This document shows, piece after piece, positions 40,821 through 49,725 of a stretch of DNA of 64,000 nt (position 1 is its first letter; each line of letters opens with the position of its first letter). The position numbers and the translations under genes are program-made. Below the pieces are notes generated by a model. That model saw only the letters and a program-made list of their open reading frames with translations, was not told the DNA's origin and ran no database searches. Source of the DNA: Clostridium_AQ sp900552125 (lineage in GTDB: Bacteria > Bacillota_I > Bacilli_A > Erysipelotrichales > Erysipelotrichaceae); NCBI GenBank assembly GCA_037892765.1, contig JBBKBW010000007.1. One strand, given 5' to 3'.

Positions 40821-42302
40821 TTGAAATTAGATGAATTACTTTCTAGAGGGGAAGCAATCAATATTGAATTTAAAGAAAAACTTCCTGAAAAAAGTATCAA
40901 GTATATGAAATCAATAGTAGCTTTCGCAAATGGTATCGGTGGGAAAATTATTTTTGGAATATCTGACAATCATAATGTCATAGGTTTAGAAAAAGATAGT
41001 ATATTTAAAATAATGGACACAATTACAAATGCTATTTCAGATTCTTGTGAACCACCTATCATTCCAGATATTTCTTTTCAAACAATCGATAATAAAACGA
41101 TTATTATTGTTGAAATTGAAGCTGGTAGACAACGTCCATATTACATCAAATCTCTTGGTATAGAAAACGGTGTATTTATAAGAGTGGCTGGGACAACACG
41201 ACTAGCCGATGCTTATATGATAAAAGAGTTAATGTTTGAAGGAAGTAATCGCTGTTATGACCAATCCATTTATTTGGGGTTAGATATTTCAGAGGAAGAC
41301 GTTGATCGTTTATGCCAATCTTTGAAACAAACTGCACTTAATAATGCAAAGAGCGATGAGGAAAAAAGAAATATAAAAGATGTAACGAAACAGCAACTGC
41401 TTGCTTGGGGTGTATTGGCTGAAAAAGATGGTAAGCTATTACCAACTAATGCATATACAATTCTTACAGGTACTGGTGATGCTAATTATTCAATTCAATG
41501 TGGTTTATTCAAAGGAAATACAAAAGCAATATTTATTGATAAACGAGAATTTTACGGTCCTATTCAAGATCAAATTGAACAAGCTTATCAATTTGTGCTT
41601 CGCAACATTCATTTAGGTATAAAAATTGAAGGAGTTTACCGTAAAGATATTTATGAGATACCACCTGCTAGTATTAGGGAGCTAATTATTAATGGAGCAG
41701 TGCATCGTTCATATCTTGATCATGGAAACATTCAAGTAGCAATATATGATGATCGTTTAGAAATTACAACTCCAGGGAAGTTGCCAATGGGGCAAACTAT
41801 TGAACGGATGAAGCAAGGTTACTCAAAAGTGAGAAATGAAGCTTTAGCTAATGCATTTTCTTATATGAATTTAATTGAACATTGGGGTAGTGGCATTCCT
41901 AGAATTATTCAAAGTGTAAAAGAATTAGGCTTAAGAGAACCCGAAATTATTGGTGGAGATATGGATTTAAGAGTAAATATATATAGAAATACTCAAACAG
42001 TGAATGTTGATGGCACTAATCTTGGCACCAATGGCACTAATCTTGGCACCAATGGCACTAATCTTGGCACCAATGGCACTAATCTTGATTTATCGGATAT
42101 AGAGCAAGTGCAATTATCAGATGTTGAATTAAAAATAATTAGTTTAATTGAAAGAAATCCTACAATAACTCAGAAAGAGTATTCTGAACTCTCAGAAATT
42201 CCACTTAGAACAATAAAAAGAATCTTTTCTGATTTACAAGTTAAAGGGAAGATAAAACGTGAAGGTTCAAATCGAAAAGGAAAATGGATAATTCTAAAAT
42301 AG
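40821..42302 (+). CDS. AlbA_2 (Schlafen-like) and ATPase-domain putative regulator (COG2865)
   Basis: This 493-aa protein begins with an AlbA_2 domain (NIEFKEKLPE ... SIVAFANGIGGKIIFGISDN, residues about 12-55) and has a C-terminal HATPase-like region (ELIINGAVHRSY, PGKLP, WGSGIPRI). A winged helix closes the protein (residues about 435-493, EYSELSEIPLRTIKRIFSDL). COG2865 proteins are predicted DNA-linked regulators and occur in defence and mobile loci. Between ATPase and winged helix lies a tandem GTNLGTN repeat. The start is TTG 40821, explained in the preceding entry. The gene stands alone. Confidence 0.8.
   Translation: MKLDELLSRGEAINIEFKEKLPEKSIKYMKSIVAFANGIGGKIIFGISDNHNVIGLEKDSIFKIMDTITNAISDSCEPPIIPDISFQTIDNKTIIIVEIEAGRQRPYYIKSLGIENGVFIRVAGTTRLADAYMIKELMFEGSNRCYDQSIYLGLDISEEDVDRLCQSLKQTALNNAKSDEEKRNIKDVTKQQLLAWGVLAEKDGKLLPTNAYTILTGTGDANYSIQCGLFKGNTKAIFIDKREFYGPIQDQIEQAYQFVLRNIHLGIKIEGVYRKDIYEIPPASIRELIINGAVHRSYLDHGNIQVAIYDDRLEITTPGKLPMGQTIERMKQGYSKVRNEALANAFSYMNLIEHWGSGIPRIIQSVKELGLREPEIIGGDMDLRVNIYRNTQTVNVDGTNLGTNGTNLGTNGTNLGTNGTNLDLSDIEQVQLSDVELKIISLIERNPTITQKEYSELSEIPLRTIKRIFSDLQVKGKIKREGSNRKGKWIILK
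42012..42086 (+). repeat. 21-bp tandem repeat inside the COG2865 gene
   Basis: GGCACTAATCTTGGCACCAA followed by T is repeated three times without change (42012-42032, 42033-42053, 42054-42074), then a 12-base partial copy. It encodes GTNLGTN units in the linker before the winged helix. The unit is itself a near-duplicate of a nine-to-twelve-base element (GGCACYAAT). Copy number change keeps the frame. Confidence 0.9.
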
Positions 42303-42336
42303 TGAATATGTTTTATTTGAATTGTAATTAAACAAG

Positions 42337-42385
42337 AAAAAACACGATATTGAGTATGAATGTTGACTCATTAATATCGTGTTTT
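42337..42385. terminator. Bidirectional intrinsic terminator
   Basis: AAAACACGATAT (42339-42350) pairs with ATATCGTGTTTT (42374-42385), flanked by A-run and T-run, between convergent genes. Confidence 0.85.
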
Positions 42386-42393
42386 CTGTTCAT

Positions 42394-43353
42394 TTATTTT
42401 TTTGAAATCTGCTTACTTATAATGACAATAGGAGAATATAAGCATGCCGCAATTGGCCAAATAATCCAGGAAATATGCCAGGAATGACTTAGGAAACTGA
42501 CACCTAGATATAAAGCAGTTACCAAAGGCCAATAAATACCACCAATTATACTAGATGATTCTTCTTCATCAGGATCTTTTTTATGAACGGCATAATCACC
42601 TTCCTGATATAGAATAGAAAAACTAGCACGATAGGTATATGCATATATTAGTAAAAAGATACCGATGGAAATAATACTGATTGTAAAGCCAAGGCCAATT
42701 TCTTCAAATCGTTCAGGGGAAATAGCTGGAAATACAAACAAAGGCACAAAAGCAAATAGGATTAAGATTATTCCTAAAATGATAAATAATTGATATTTAG
42801 GCTGAAATGCCTGTTTCTCTTTTTGTAAGTAGCCATCAACTCCATATTGAAAAGATAATTCTTTATGATGATATATTTCTTCATAAGGAGATAGACGTAA
42901 ATGTGTCAATACAAATAAACCAACTGCACAGCCAATAGAGATAAATAAGAAAGATAAACCAAAGGCATCTTTAATCGTTTCTTGTAGTGTAAATACATCT
43001 AATATTATCAAAGGAATTACAGATACAATACATAATAATACCCCTAGACCTATCCATATAGCTGCTTTCTTACGTAATTGGATATAAGCAACTGCATCTT
43101 CTAAAGAAAGTGCAACACGCTGATTTGTTTCTTGTTCCTCCTCGATAATGACATTGTTTTCATCTTTTAATAAATAATCGCAGGAAACATCAAATATCTG
43201 TGAAAGTTTTATTATTTTATCTAAATCAGGAATTGATGTACCCTGTTCCCATTTCGATACAGATTGTCTACTGACACCTAGTTTATATGCTAAATCTTCT
43301 TGTGACCAATTTCGCGCTTTTCTAAGCTGTGATATTTTATCTGCTAAAAACAT
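42394..43353 (-). CDS. XRE-family regulator with membrane domain
   Basis: This 319-aa protein has an N-terminal HTH_3 domain (DLAYKLGVSRQSVSKWEQGT, residues about 20-39, then IPDLDKIIKLSQIFDVSCDYLL), followed from residue 95 by about six hydrophobic helices in pairs. Membrane-bound XRE regulators of this type are common in Bacillota, and their signals are mostly unknown. It has no obvious target gene next to it; the nearest upstream gene encodes a DUF1361 protein. The helix-turn-helix is intact. Confidence 0.85.
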   Translation of the reverse strand: MFLADKISQLRKARNWSQEDLAYKLGVSRQSVSKWEQGTSIPDLDKIIKLSQIFDVSCDYLLKDENNVIIEEEQETNQRVALSLEDAVAYIQLRKKAAIWIGLGVLLCIVSVIPLIILDVFTLQETIKDAFGLSFLFISIGCAVGLFVLTHLRLSPYEEIYHHKELSFQYGVDGYLQKEKQAFQPKYQLFIILGIILILFAFVPLFVFPAISPERFEEIGLGFTISIISIGIFLLIYAYTYRASFSILYQEGDYAVHKKDPDEEESSSIIGGIYWPLVTALYLGVSFLSHSWHISWIIWPIAACLYSPIVIISKQISKK

Positions 43354-43497
43354 ATAACTTCCTCCTTCTTTACGCCTTCATTATAGAAAAAATCAGAGTT
43401 GCACACTACCAATTTTACTTATAATCATGTCAACGAGCAGTTGCATTTTGTAAATTTACCTGTTTGTATGTATTCTAGCATATGAAAAGACCTAAAT

Positions 43498-44154
43498 CTA
43501 TGAAGATAACTTATCATGTATGTAATACCATAAACAAGCAATAAAGATAATTACAGTAAATAATACAATAAACAAGAAACTAAAAAGATTTAAATGCTCT
43601 ATAAAGATACGCAGAACATGGATAGGATTCCACAAATCCCAAGAGTTGAAACGTAAGAATCTACCTATATAAATCGCAATAGCACATAAAATAGATAAGA
43701 AACTAATCATCATAACCACGATATAATTTGAATGAAATTTCTTAATAAAAAGATTTACATTTAAACAGCCGATATAAAAACCAAGCAAAGATATTATTGT
43801 GATATTAATTAATTCTATCCATGGTATGATATTTTGAATCATGCTTGTTTCATAGGGATTAAGAACTTTATGAAACTCTAAAAATTGAATATGAATTAAA
43901 TCAGTCAAGGTATAAAATGTATTTGGAAGAAAAATGATCCATAATACAATGAATATTACTCTAAGATAGATATTCTTTGTTTTGTCTTCATAATATAGAA
44001 ATAGAAATGGAATAAGGGCAAGAAATAGATTCCATATTAAAGCTATATGCAGTGTATTTATAGATAGAATAAAAGTAAATAAAGAAAATAAAATTATAAA
44101 TCCTATACATAAAACATGATAAAGTTTTATTTCAAAATTATTAGCTGCAGACAT
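43498..44154 (-). CDS. DUF1361 membrane protein
   Basis: This 218-aa protein has about six membrane helices and the family blocks WIIFLPNTFYTLTDLIHIQF (about residues 72-91) and IYIGRFLRFNSWDLW (about residues 160-174). DUF1361 proteins are uncharacterised. AAAGGAGG precedes the ATG. It is divergent from the OmpR-type response regulator gene at 44344, so the roughly 190-bp gap may carry shared control. Confidence 0.8.
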   Translation of the reverse strand: MSAANNFEIKLYHVLCIGFIILFSLFTFILSINTLHIALIWNLFLALIPFLFLYYEDKTKNIYLRVIFIVLWIIFLPNTFYTLTDLIHIQFLEFHKVLNPYETSMIQNIIPWIELINITIISLLGFYIGCLNVNLFIKKFHSNYIVVMMISFLSILCAIAIYIGRFLRFNSWDLWNPIHVLRIFIEHLNLFSFLFIVLFTVIIFIACLWYYIHDKLSS

Positions 44155-44343
44155 GTAGACTACCTCCTTTTTCCATATTGTAACACAAGCTTTTGAATGC
44201 TTTAGTGCGTAAATCTTAAGTTATCTAAAGCGTTAATTCATATTAGTTATAAAAGGGATGTTATAATAGAAGAAAGCTAATTCTAATTTTATTTTAATAT
44301 TTCTATGCGAAAATAGATAATAGATATAAAAGGAGGGGTCGTT

Positions 44344-45018
44344 ATGCGTTTATTGTTAGCGGAAGATGAACAGGATTTAAATCGTATTGTTACTAAGAAG
44401 CTAAAAAAAGAAGGATATCTTGTTGATTCCTGTTACGATGGACAAGAGGCAATTGATTATCTTTCTGTTACTGATTATGATGGAATAATTTTAGATATTA
44501 TGATGCCTAAAGCAAATGGCTATGAAGTATTGCAATATCTTCGTAGTAAAGGTAAAGATACTCCAGTCTTATTTTTAACCGCAAAAGATGCAATAGAAGA
44601 TCGTGTACAAGGCTTAGATAGTGGGGCAAATGATTATATGATCAAACCTTTCGCCTTTGATGAATTAATGGCAAGAGTACGTTCAATGATTCGTTTGGCT
44701 AATAAAGCATCATCATCTATACTTCAAGTAGAAAATCTAACATTAGATACGAGCACTCATACGGTTCAAAGAGAAGGGAAGATTATCTTATTATCCGCGA
44801 AAGAATATGCTTTATTAGAATATTTGATGATGAATAAGAATGTAGTCTTATCTAGAGAAAAAATAGAAGAACATATTTGGGATTATGATTATGAAGGGGG
44901 TACGAATCTAGTTGATGTATATATTAGCTATGTTAGGAAAAAAGTTGATGGCGGATTTGATAAACGATTGATTCATACTGTAAGAGGCAGTGGTTATGTG
45001 ATAAAGGAACCATATTAG
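44344..45018 (+). CDS. OmpR-family response regulator
   Basis: This 224-aa protein has a receiver domain with acidic pocket (LLAEDEQDL), phosphoacceptor in GIILDIMMPKANG (Asp about residue 51) and Lys in YMIKPF, followed by a winged-helix domain (SAKEYALLEYLMMN ... VDVYISYVRKKV ... VRGSGYV). It is activated by the kinase encoded one base downstream. Two downstream genes share a repeated promoter with direct TAATNTT half-sites 11 bp apart, the usual spacing for OmpR-type dimers, so they are its probable targets. Confidence 0.92.
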   Translation: MRLLLAEDEQDLNRIVTKKLKKEGYLVDSCYDGQEAIDYLSVTDYDGIILDIMMPKANGYEVLQYLRSKGKDTPVLFLTAKDAIEDRVQGLDSGANDYMIKPFAFDELMARVRSMIRLANKASSSILQVENLTLDTSTHTVQREGKIILLSAKEYALLEYLMMNKNVVLSREKIEEHIWDYDYEGGTNLVDVYISYVRKKVDGGFDKRLIHTVRGSGYVIKEPY

Positions 45019-45019
45019 T

Positions 45020-46420
45020 ATGAGTATACGAGCAAAAATAACACTCTGGTTTGCGGCTATGATGATTCTTTTAGCAGGCTTAACACTAGGCTGTGTATGG
45101 CTTATTAGTGATAATGTTGTACAGAATAACTTAAAAGATACCCTAATTGAAACAGTTAGCTCAAACTTAGATGAAGTAGAATTTTATCAATTAAAACAAG
45201 ATGCGAATATTGACCATGATTTAGACTTATATATCCAGTATCAAGGAGGATTTTTAGAAATCGATGATGATTATCTTGATCGTATGAATGGAATCTATAC
45301 TACTTTATATGATGGAAATCATTCCTTGATATATGGAGAAGATCCTATAGGTGTAGAATCTTATGATCTTGGATTTAAAGATGGTCAGATTCAAGAAATA
45401 AAAGTAAATAATGTAACTTATTATATATATGATCATTCTTTAGCTGGGGAAGGCTTAGATGATTTATGGCTTCGAGGCGTTGTTTCAAGTAAACAAGGCG
45501 GCAGATGGATGGATTCTATTGTAATATTTTCCATAGGATTAGTGCCAGTCTTAGTGATTTTATCCTTAATAGGAGGCTATTTTCTGGCAGGAAGATTTCT
45601 AAGACCAATTCAAAACATGATTCGTTCTGCAAATGAAATCCAATATGGAAGAGATTTAAAAAAACGTATTGATATTGGCAAAGGACATGACGAACTACAT
45701 CAATTAGCTGATACTTACAATGCGATGATTAATCGTCTTGACCATGCTTTTCAGGCAGAAAAACAATTTACTAGCGATATGTCTCATGAACTAAGAACAC
45801 CTGTATCTGTAATTCTTTCTCAATGTGAACTTGCATTGGAAGATGAACAAGATAAAGAAGAATATATTGAGGCAATAGAGTTAATTCAGCGACAGGGAAA
45901 TAAAATGTCAGATATGATTAATGATATGTTGCAGATGACTCGCATGGAACAAAGAAAAGATCATATCCAATTAGAAGAAATAAATTTCAGTGAATTATGT
46001 ACTGTTGTATGTAAAGATATGCAGTTACTGAAGGAACAAAATATTACCCTATCATGGAATATTCATAACAATATTTATATTAATGGAAATAAAGAATTAT
46101 TACGTCGTCTATTAATGAATTTAATTTATAATGCGTATCGATATGGAAAAGAAAATGGACATATTCATGTAACTCTACAAGAAAATGCAGAAGAAGTAAA
46201 ACTTTGTGTACAAGATGATGGTATAGGCATTCCACAGGAAAAAATACCATTTATATGGAAGAGATTTTACCAAATCGATAGCTCACGTAGTGTAAAAGGT
46301 AGTGGCTTAGGTTTAGCAATGGTAGAAGAAATTGCGCAGTTGCATCAAGGTTATATGGAAGTAGAAAGTGAAGTAAATGTAGGATCTAATTTCATATTCC
46401 ATATTCCAAAACAAAATTAA
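45020..46420 (+). CDS. Sensor histidine kinase
   Basis: This 466-aa kinase has two membrane helices (about residues 8-28 and 165-190) bracketing an external sensor domain of roughly 135 residues, then a HAMP region, the HisKA box SDMSHELRTPVSVILSQ (His about residue 257), and an intact ATPase domain (NLIYNAYRYG, DDGIGIP, GSGLGLAMV). It pairs with the response regulator just upstream. The external domain is not a recognised ligand-binding fold. The lipoprotein and PepSY protein encoded downstream could act on the signal. Confidence 0.92.
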   Translation: MSIRAKITLWFAAMMILLAGLTLGCVWLISDNVVQNNLKDTLIETVSSNLDEVEFYQLKQDANIDHDLDLYIQYQGGFLEIDDDYLDRMNGIYTTLYDGNHSLIYGEDPIGVESYDLGFKDGQIQEIKVNNVTYYIYDHSLAGEGLDDLWLRGVVSSKQGGRWMDSIVIFSIGLVPVLVILSLIGGYFLAGRFLRPIQNMIRSANEIQYGRDLKKRIDIGKGHDELHQLADTYNAMINRLDHAFQAEKQFTSDMSHELRTPVSVILSQCELALEDEQDKEEYIEAIELIQRQGNKMSDMINDMLQMTRMEQRKDHIQLEEINFSELCTVVCKDMQLLKEQNITLSWNIHNNIYINGNKELLRRLLMNLIYNAYRYGKENGHIHVTLQENAEEVKLCVQDDGIGIPQEKIPFIWKRFYQIDSSRSVKGSGLGLAMVEEIAQLHQGYMEVESEVNVGSNFIFHIPKQN

Positions 46421-46424
46421 ACTA

Positions 46425-46458
46425 TTCTAATGTTCCCTTAATCTTTGGTTATTATACT
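46425..46458 (+). promoter_or_regulatory. Regulated promoter, first copy
   Basis: TTCTAATGTT (46425-46434) and TTAATCTTTGG (46439-46449) precede TATACT (46453-46458). The whole block through GTGTAAGATGGATAA recurs at 47214-47247 with the same spacing. The TAATNTT elements are 11 bp apart and no good -35 exists, which suits activation by the adjacent OmpR-type regulator. Confidence 0.65.
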
Positions 46459-46491
46459 ACAAGTGTAAGATGGATAAGGGAGGAGAGGAAA

Positions 46492-47199
46492 ATGAAAATA
46501 ACACATGTATTCATGATTGGGACATTGTTGGTTCTGACAGGATGTACGGCTACTTCTTCTAATAGTCAAAAACAGGAAGAAAGAATATTGTTAAAGACTT
46601 CAACTTATGTTACTGATGAAATGAAAAACAATGCGATTAACCCTAGTCTTATAATTTGTGGAATAGCATATACACCAGAGGTTTTAAATGAATATGCTAC
46701 GGATATTGCGTTAGTTACAATTAAAAGTCTTGATAAAGCAGATATGGATTTCTTTGCATTTGTGCCTGGAACTTATGGTAACTTTGTTGTAGAGGATACG
46801 ATAGTCGGTAATATGGAGAATGGTAAAGAATATCAATATGTAAAACCCGGCGGCTATGTTACAGAAAAAGAATTTGAAAAAAACGATGATCCCGAAGCGA
46901 TTGCGAAAAGAAATCGATTAAGAGAAAATAGTAAAGAAAAAATAAACACTGAACAGTATTATAACGTTCAATTAGATGGTGATATAGAAATAGAAGCTGG
47001 AAAAACTTATTTAGCTTACTTCACTTATCATGAGGATAAGGATATTTATGAAATTATTGGATTAGGGAATGGTTTAAGAGAAGTAGAAGAAGATGTTTCA
47101 AATGGAAACATAATTAAAATAAAAGATAACGAAACAGGTTCTTTTGAATCCCTTGAAGAGCATATTGAAAACTCTATAAAACCATATCAAAACATATAA
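46492..47199 (+). CDS. Lipoprotein of unknown function, paralogue of the one at 18390-19061
   Basis: This 235-aa protein has a signal peptide with lipobox LTGC (Cys at residue 18). The mature part follows the same order of blocks as the lipoprotein at 18390: ATDIALVTIKSLDKADMDFF, PGTYGNFVVEDTIVG, VKPGGYVTE, then IEAGKTYLAYFTYHEDK and IYEIIGLGNGLREV. It is 70 bases after the kinase gene, with its own regulated promoter. The function is unknown; both paralogues lie in signalling loci, which hints at a sensing or envelope role. Confidence 0.7.
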   Translation: MKITHVFMIGTLLVLTGCTATSSNSQKQEERILLKTSTYVTDEMKNNAINPSLIICGIAYTPEVLNEYATDIALVTIKSLDKADMDFFAFVPGTYGNFVVEDTIVGNMENGKEYQYVKPGGYVTEKEFEKNDDPEAIAKRNRLRENSKEKINTEQYYNVQLDGDIEIEAGKTYLAYFTYHEDKDIYEIIGLGNGLREVEEDVSNGNIIKIKDNETGSFESLEEHIENSIKPYQNI

Positions 47200-47213
47200 A
47201 TATATTTAAATTA

Positions 47214-47247
47214 TTCTAATGTTACTTTAATCTTTGGTTGTTATACT
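47214..47247 (+). promoter_or_regulatory. Regulated promoter, second copy
   Basis: TTCTAATGTT (47214-47223), TTTAATCTTTGG and TATACT (47242-47247) match the block upstream of the lipoprotein gene with identical spacing; about 60 bases are nearly the same. Confidence 0.65.
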
Positions 47248-47281
47248 ACAAGTGTAAGAAGGATAAAGGAAGGTGAACTTT

Positions 47282-48358
47282 ATGAAACTAAAAGATTTAT
47301 CAAAACAAATGAAAGCAATGATCGCGGCAGGTGTGGCAGTAGTTGTTGTAGGTGGAGGAATAATTATCACGAATGCGACATCACAAAACACTCAAATAAA
47401 CGCTAATCAGGCAAAAGAAATTGCTTTGAAAGATGCAGGTGTTAGTTCAAACGATGCAACATTTAGTAAAGCTGCATTGGAAAAAGAAGATGGAAGAACT
47501 GTATTTGATGTTGAATTTAAAACAAAAGATAATTCATATGAATATACGATAGCATCTAATGATGGAGATATCATAGATCGTAATGTAGAAGCATTAAATA
47601 AGGCAACAAATACAGATGCAGCAGCTTCTATCACATTAGAAGAAGCAAAAGCAAAAGCACTTTCTGATGCAGGTGTAAAAGAAAGTGATGTAACTTTCAC
47701 AAAAACAGAAAGTAAAACAGATGATGGACAAGAAGTATATGAAATCGATTTTAGAGATTCAACTAAAAAATATGATTATACAATTGTGAAAAATGGAGGA
47801 AAAATTATTGAAAAAGAGAGTGAAAGGCTTTCTACAAATCAATCCTCAAGTACTACTAGTTCAGCTAACTCAAATAAAACAAATAATACAGCTAATAATA
47901 ATTCCTCAACAAGCAATCTATTAGGCAAAGAAAAAGTAAAATCAATCGTATTAAGCGATGCTGGTGTTGCCTCTACAGATGCAGAATTCACAAAAATTAA
48001 ATTAGAATATGAAGATGGTGTACAGGTGTATGATGTGAAGTTTATGACATCAAGTATGGAATATGAATATGAAATTCATGCGAAAGATGGTACAATTCGT
48101 GAACGTAGCTCAGAAAAACTAGAAATAGCTAAGCAACCTTCATCTAATTATATTGGTGTAGATAGTGCTAAAAATACAGCTTTAAATCATGCTGGGTTAA
48201 GTGCCGGTTCAGTAACATTCACAAAAGCTAAATTAGAAAATGATGATGGAATTTCAGTTTATGAAATTGAATTCCGTCAAGGACAAATGGAGTATGATTA
48301 TACAATTGATGCCACTAAAGGGACAATTCTTGAATGGGATAAAGATTACGATGATTAG
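47282..48358 (+). CDS. Secreted or anchored protein with four PepSY repeats
   Basis: This 358-aa protein has an N-terminal membrane segment (MIAAGVAVVVVGGGIIITNA, about residues 14-33), then four PepSY domains of about 70 residues, each built on A..IAL.DAGV....TF.K....DDG..VYE..F......Y.Y.I....G.I. A Ser/Asn/Thr-rich linker (about residues 190-215) separates the second and third. PepSY domains often modulate extracellular peptidases or bind peptides. It has its own copy of the repeated promoter and lies downstream of the two-component system. ATG 47282 follows GGAAGGTG. A strong terminator ends the locus. Confidence 0.82.
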   Translation: MKLKDLSKQMKAMIAAGVAVVVVGGGIIITNATSQNTQINANQAKEIALKDAGVSSNDATFSKAALEKEDGRTVFDVEFKTKDNSYEYTIASNDGDIIDRNVEALNKATNTDAAASITLEEAKAKALSDAGVKESDVTFTKTESKTDDGQEVYEIDFRDSTKKYDYTIVKNGGKIIEKESERLSTNQSSSTTSSANSNKTNNTANNNSSTSNLLGKEKVKSIVLSDAGVASTDAEFTKIKLEYEDGVQVYDVKFMTSSMEYEYEIHAKDGTIRERSSEKLEIAKQPSSNYIGVDSAKNTALNHAGLSAGSVTFTKAKLENDDGISVYEIEFRQGQMEYDYTIDATKGTILEWDKDYDD

Positions 48359-48366
48359 TTAATAAT

Positions 48367-48424
48367 AGACCATAACGAATAGCGTTGATAAGCTTGACCG
48401 TTATGGTCTTTTTATGTTTATACT
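48367..48424 (+). terminator. Intrinsic terminator of the PepSY gene
   Basis: GACCATAACG (48368-48377) pairs perfectly with CGTTATGGTC (48409-48418), followed by TTTTT. Confidence 0.88.
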
Positions 48425-48479
48425 TGATTTATCAAATCATAATTTATAATATAATAACTAGGGAATTTGGAGGTAGAAT

Positions 48480-48668
48480 ATGGTAGATACAAAAGCAATT
48501 ATACTTGCATTGTTTTTCCTTAAGGGAATTGATTGTATTTTAGTAGGAAATGAGATATCTTATTTCATAGGAGTATTATTAATGATTGTGCCAGTATTGA
48601 CATTTGTTAAAGAAATGATTTTGAAAAAGACAAATTCTTATTGGTTAATAAAAAATAAGAAGATGTAA
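48480..48668 (+). CDS. Small membrane protein of 62 aa
   Basis: ATG at 48480 follows TTTGGAGGTAG. The protein has two short hydrophobic stretches (IILALFFLKGIDCILV and FIGVLLMIVPVLTFV) and a basic C-terminus. It has its own terminator shared with the convergent pnuC gene. No family is recognised. The strong ribosome binding site supports a real gene. Confidence 0.6.
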   Translation: MVDTKAIILALFFLKGIDCILVGNEISYFIGVLLMIVPVLTFVKEMILKKTNSYWLIKNKKM

Positions 48669-48674
48669 ATAAAG

Positions 48675-48714
48675 AAAAACAATACCAATCTACATAGATC
48701 AGTATTGTTTTTTA
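48675..48714. terminator. Bidirectional intrinsic terminator
   Basis: AAAACAATAC (48676-48685) pairs with GTATTGTTTT (48702-48711), flanked by an A-run and a T-run, between the 62-aa gene and pnuC. Confidence 0.85.
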
Positions 48715-48717
48715 GTA

Positions 48718-49428
48718 TTAAGATTCTAAAGCTAATTCCTGAGTACTCATTTGTTGTCTTTTCTGCATTTTAGACCAATTCATGAATCCATATAAATCGT
48801 TAATAAAGAATACTATAAAACAGATTGTTACTGAGAAGTAAGAAGAATTAGCAAACGATGCCATAAGCCACAAAACAATTAATATAATATCATTTGCAGC
48901 ATAGGCAGCTGCATAGAAAGGACTTCTACGAAAAGTTAGATATACAGCTAGAAAACTAGTAGTAACAGAAATAGTACTAGGAATAAGATTTGCAGTATGG
49001 AAAACCTTTAAGATAAAATAGAAAATAAATGTGATGATAGCTGTTAGAATAAACATAAATACAACTTCTTTTCCTTTTAAAACATTTACTTTCACTTCTG
49101 ATTTATTTCCTTGATAAGGATTTCTTAACCATGAAATTAAAGAAAATAAAGCCATAGGGGCAGTCATTCCCACATAAGTAATCATTTCTCCATAATATGC
49201 AAATGTATAAGAAATTACACCGTAAAGAAGACTAAATATAACCATTAGAAATTGACCAAATGGATTACCTTTTGCACAGAATATTAAAGAAGTGACTCCT
49301 ATGAATGAAGCTACTAAAGTTAAATAGTTTTCTCTATCAAAGATCAAGAAAGAAGATAGAATAAATAGCATAGATACTGACCATAAGATAATTTCCTGTT
49401 TTGTAAAATAAGAATATAAATTAAACAT
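48718..49428 (-). CDS. pnuC: Nicotinamide riboside transporter PnuC
   Basis: This 236-aa membrane protein has seven hydrophobic helices. NPFGQFLMVIFSLLYGVISY (about residues 55-74), the later RRSPFYAAAYAANDIILIVLW and the C-terminal NDLYGFMNW are PnuC hallmarks. PnuC imports nicotinamide riboside for NAD synthesis by facilitated diffusion. ATG at 49428 (MFNLYSYF) follows ACGGAGG; the longer frame would run into a structured leader. No partner kinase is nearby. Related PnuT/PnuX carry thiamine or riboflavin, so substrate certainty is moderate. Confidence 0.85.
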   Translation of the reverse strand: MFNLYSYFTKQEIILWSVSMLFILSSFLIFDRENYLTLVASFIGVTSLIFCAKGNPFGQFLMVIFSLLYGVISYTFAYYGEMITYVGMTAPMALFSLISWLRNPYQGNKSEVKVNVLKGKEVVFMFILTAIITFIFYFILKVFHTANLIPSTISVTTSFLAVYLTFRRSPFYAAAYAANDIILIVLWLMASFANSSYFSVTICFIVFFINDLYGFMNWSKMQKRQQMSTQELALES

Positions 49429-49450
49429 AATAATACCTCCGTCAAAAAAA

Positions 49451-49520
49451 GCACCCATTACACATCTTCAAAGACCTATCGATGTGCAATGAATGCTATC
49501 GCATTCTCTACCCGGTGGCA
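49451..49520 (-). promoter_or_regulatory. Structured leader RNA of pnuC, class not identified
   Basis: On the minus strand GAATGC-GATA-GCATTC (49506-49491) is followed at once by a 10-bp hairpin ATTGCACATC/GATGTGTAAT (49490-49481 with 49466-49457). CACC (49517-49514) can pair with GGTG (49455-49452), enclosing both hairpins in a three-way junction. A run of seven T follows, then GGAGG. The form suggests a riboswitch or attenuator; I could not match it to a class I know. Confidence 0.5.
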
Positions 49521-49656
49521 GATTAATTTTCTATATGATAGCACGCTTTATTTTTGAAGTCAAATACAACTTATTGATGGATTTTAGAAACATTTGAAAG
49601 AAGAAAAATAAAACCTTTTATAGTAATCGATAGAAATCTATGTTAAAATCAATTTG

Positions 49657-49725
49657 TTTCGTATAATTCGCTTGGTATGGTGCGAATGTTTCTACCCCAA
49701 ACCGCTACTTTTGGGACTACGGACT
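49657..49725 (+). promoter_or_regulatory. Purine riboswitch aptamer, guanine class
   Basis: The aptamer has P1 TTCGTA/TACGGA (49658-49663, 49718-49723), P2 TTCGC/GCGAA, the conserved joining GTTTCTACC, P3 CCCAAA/TTTGGG and the J3/1 segment GACTACG. The base equivalent to position 74 is C (49717), which selects guanine or hypoxanthine rather than adenine. It heads the operon with the xanthine dehydrogenase-type genes. Confidence 0.9.

Noticed and set aside
42012..42086. CRISPR-like repeat array
   Set aside because: The 21-bp units are contiguous with no spacers and encode an in-frame peptide repeat.
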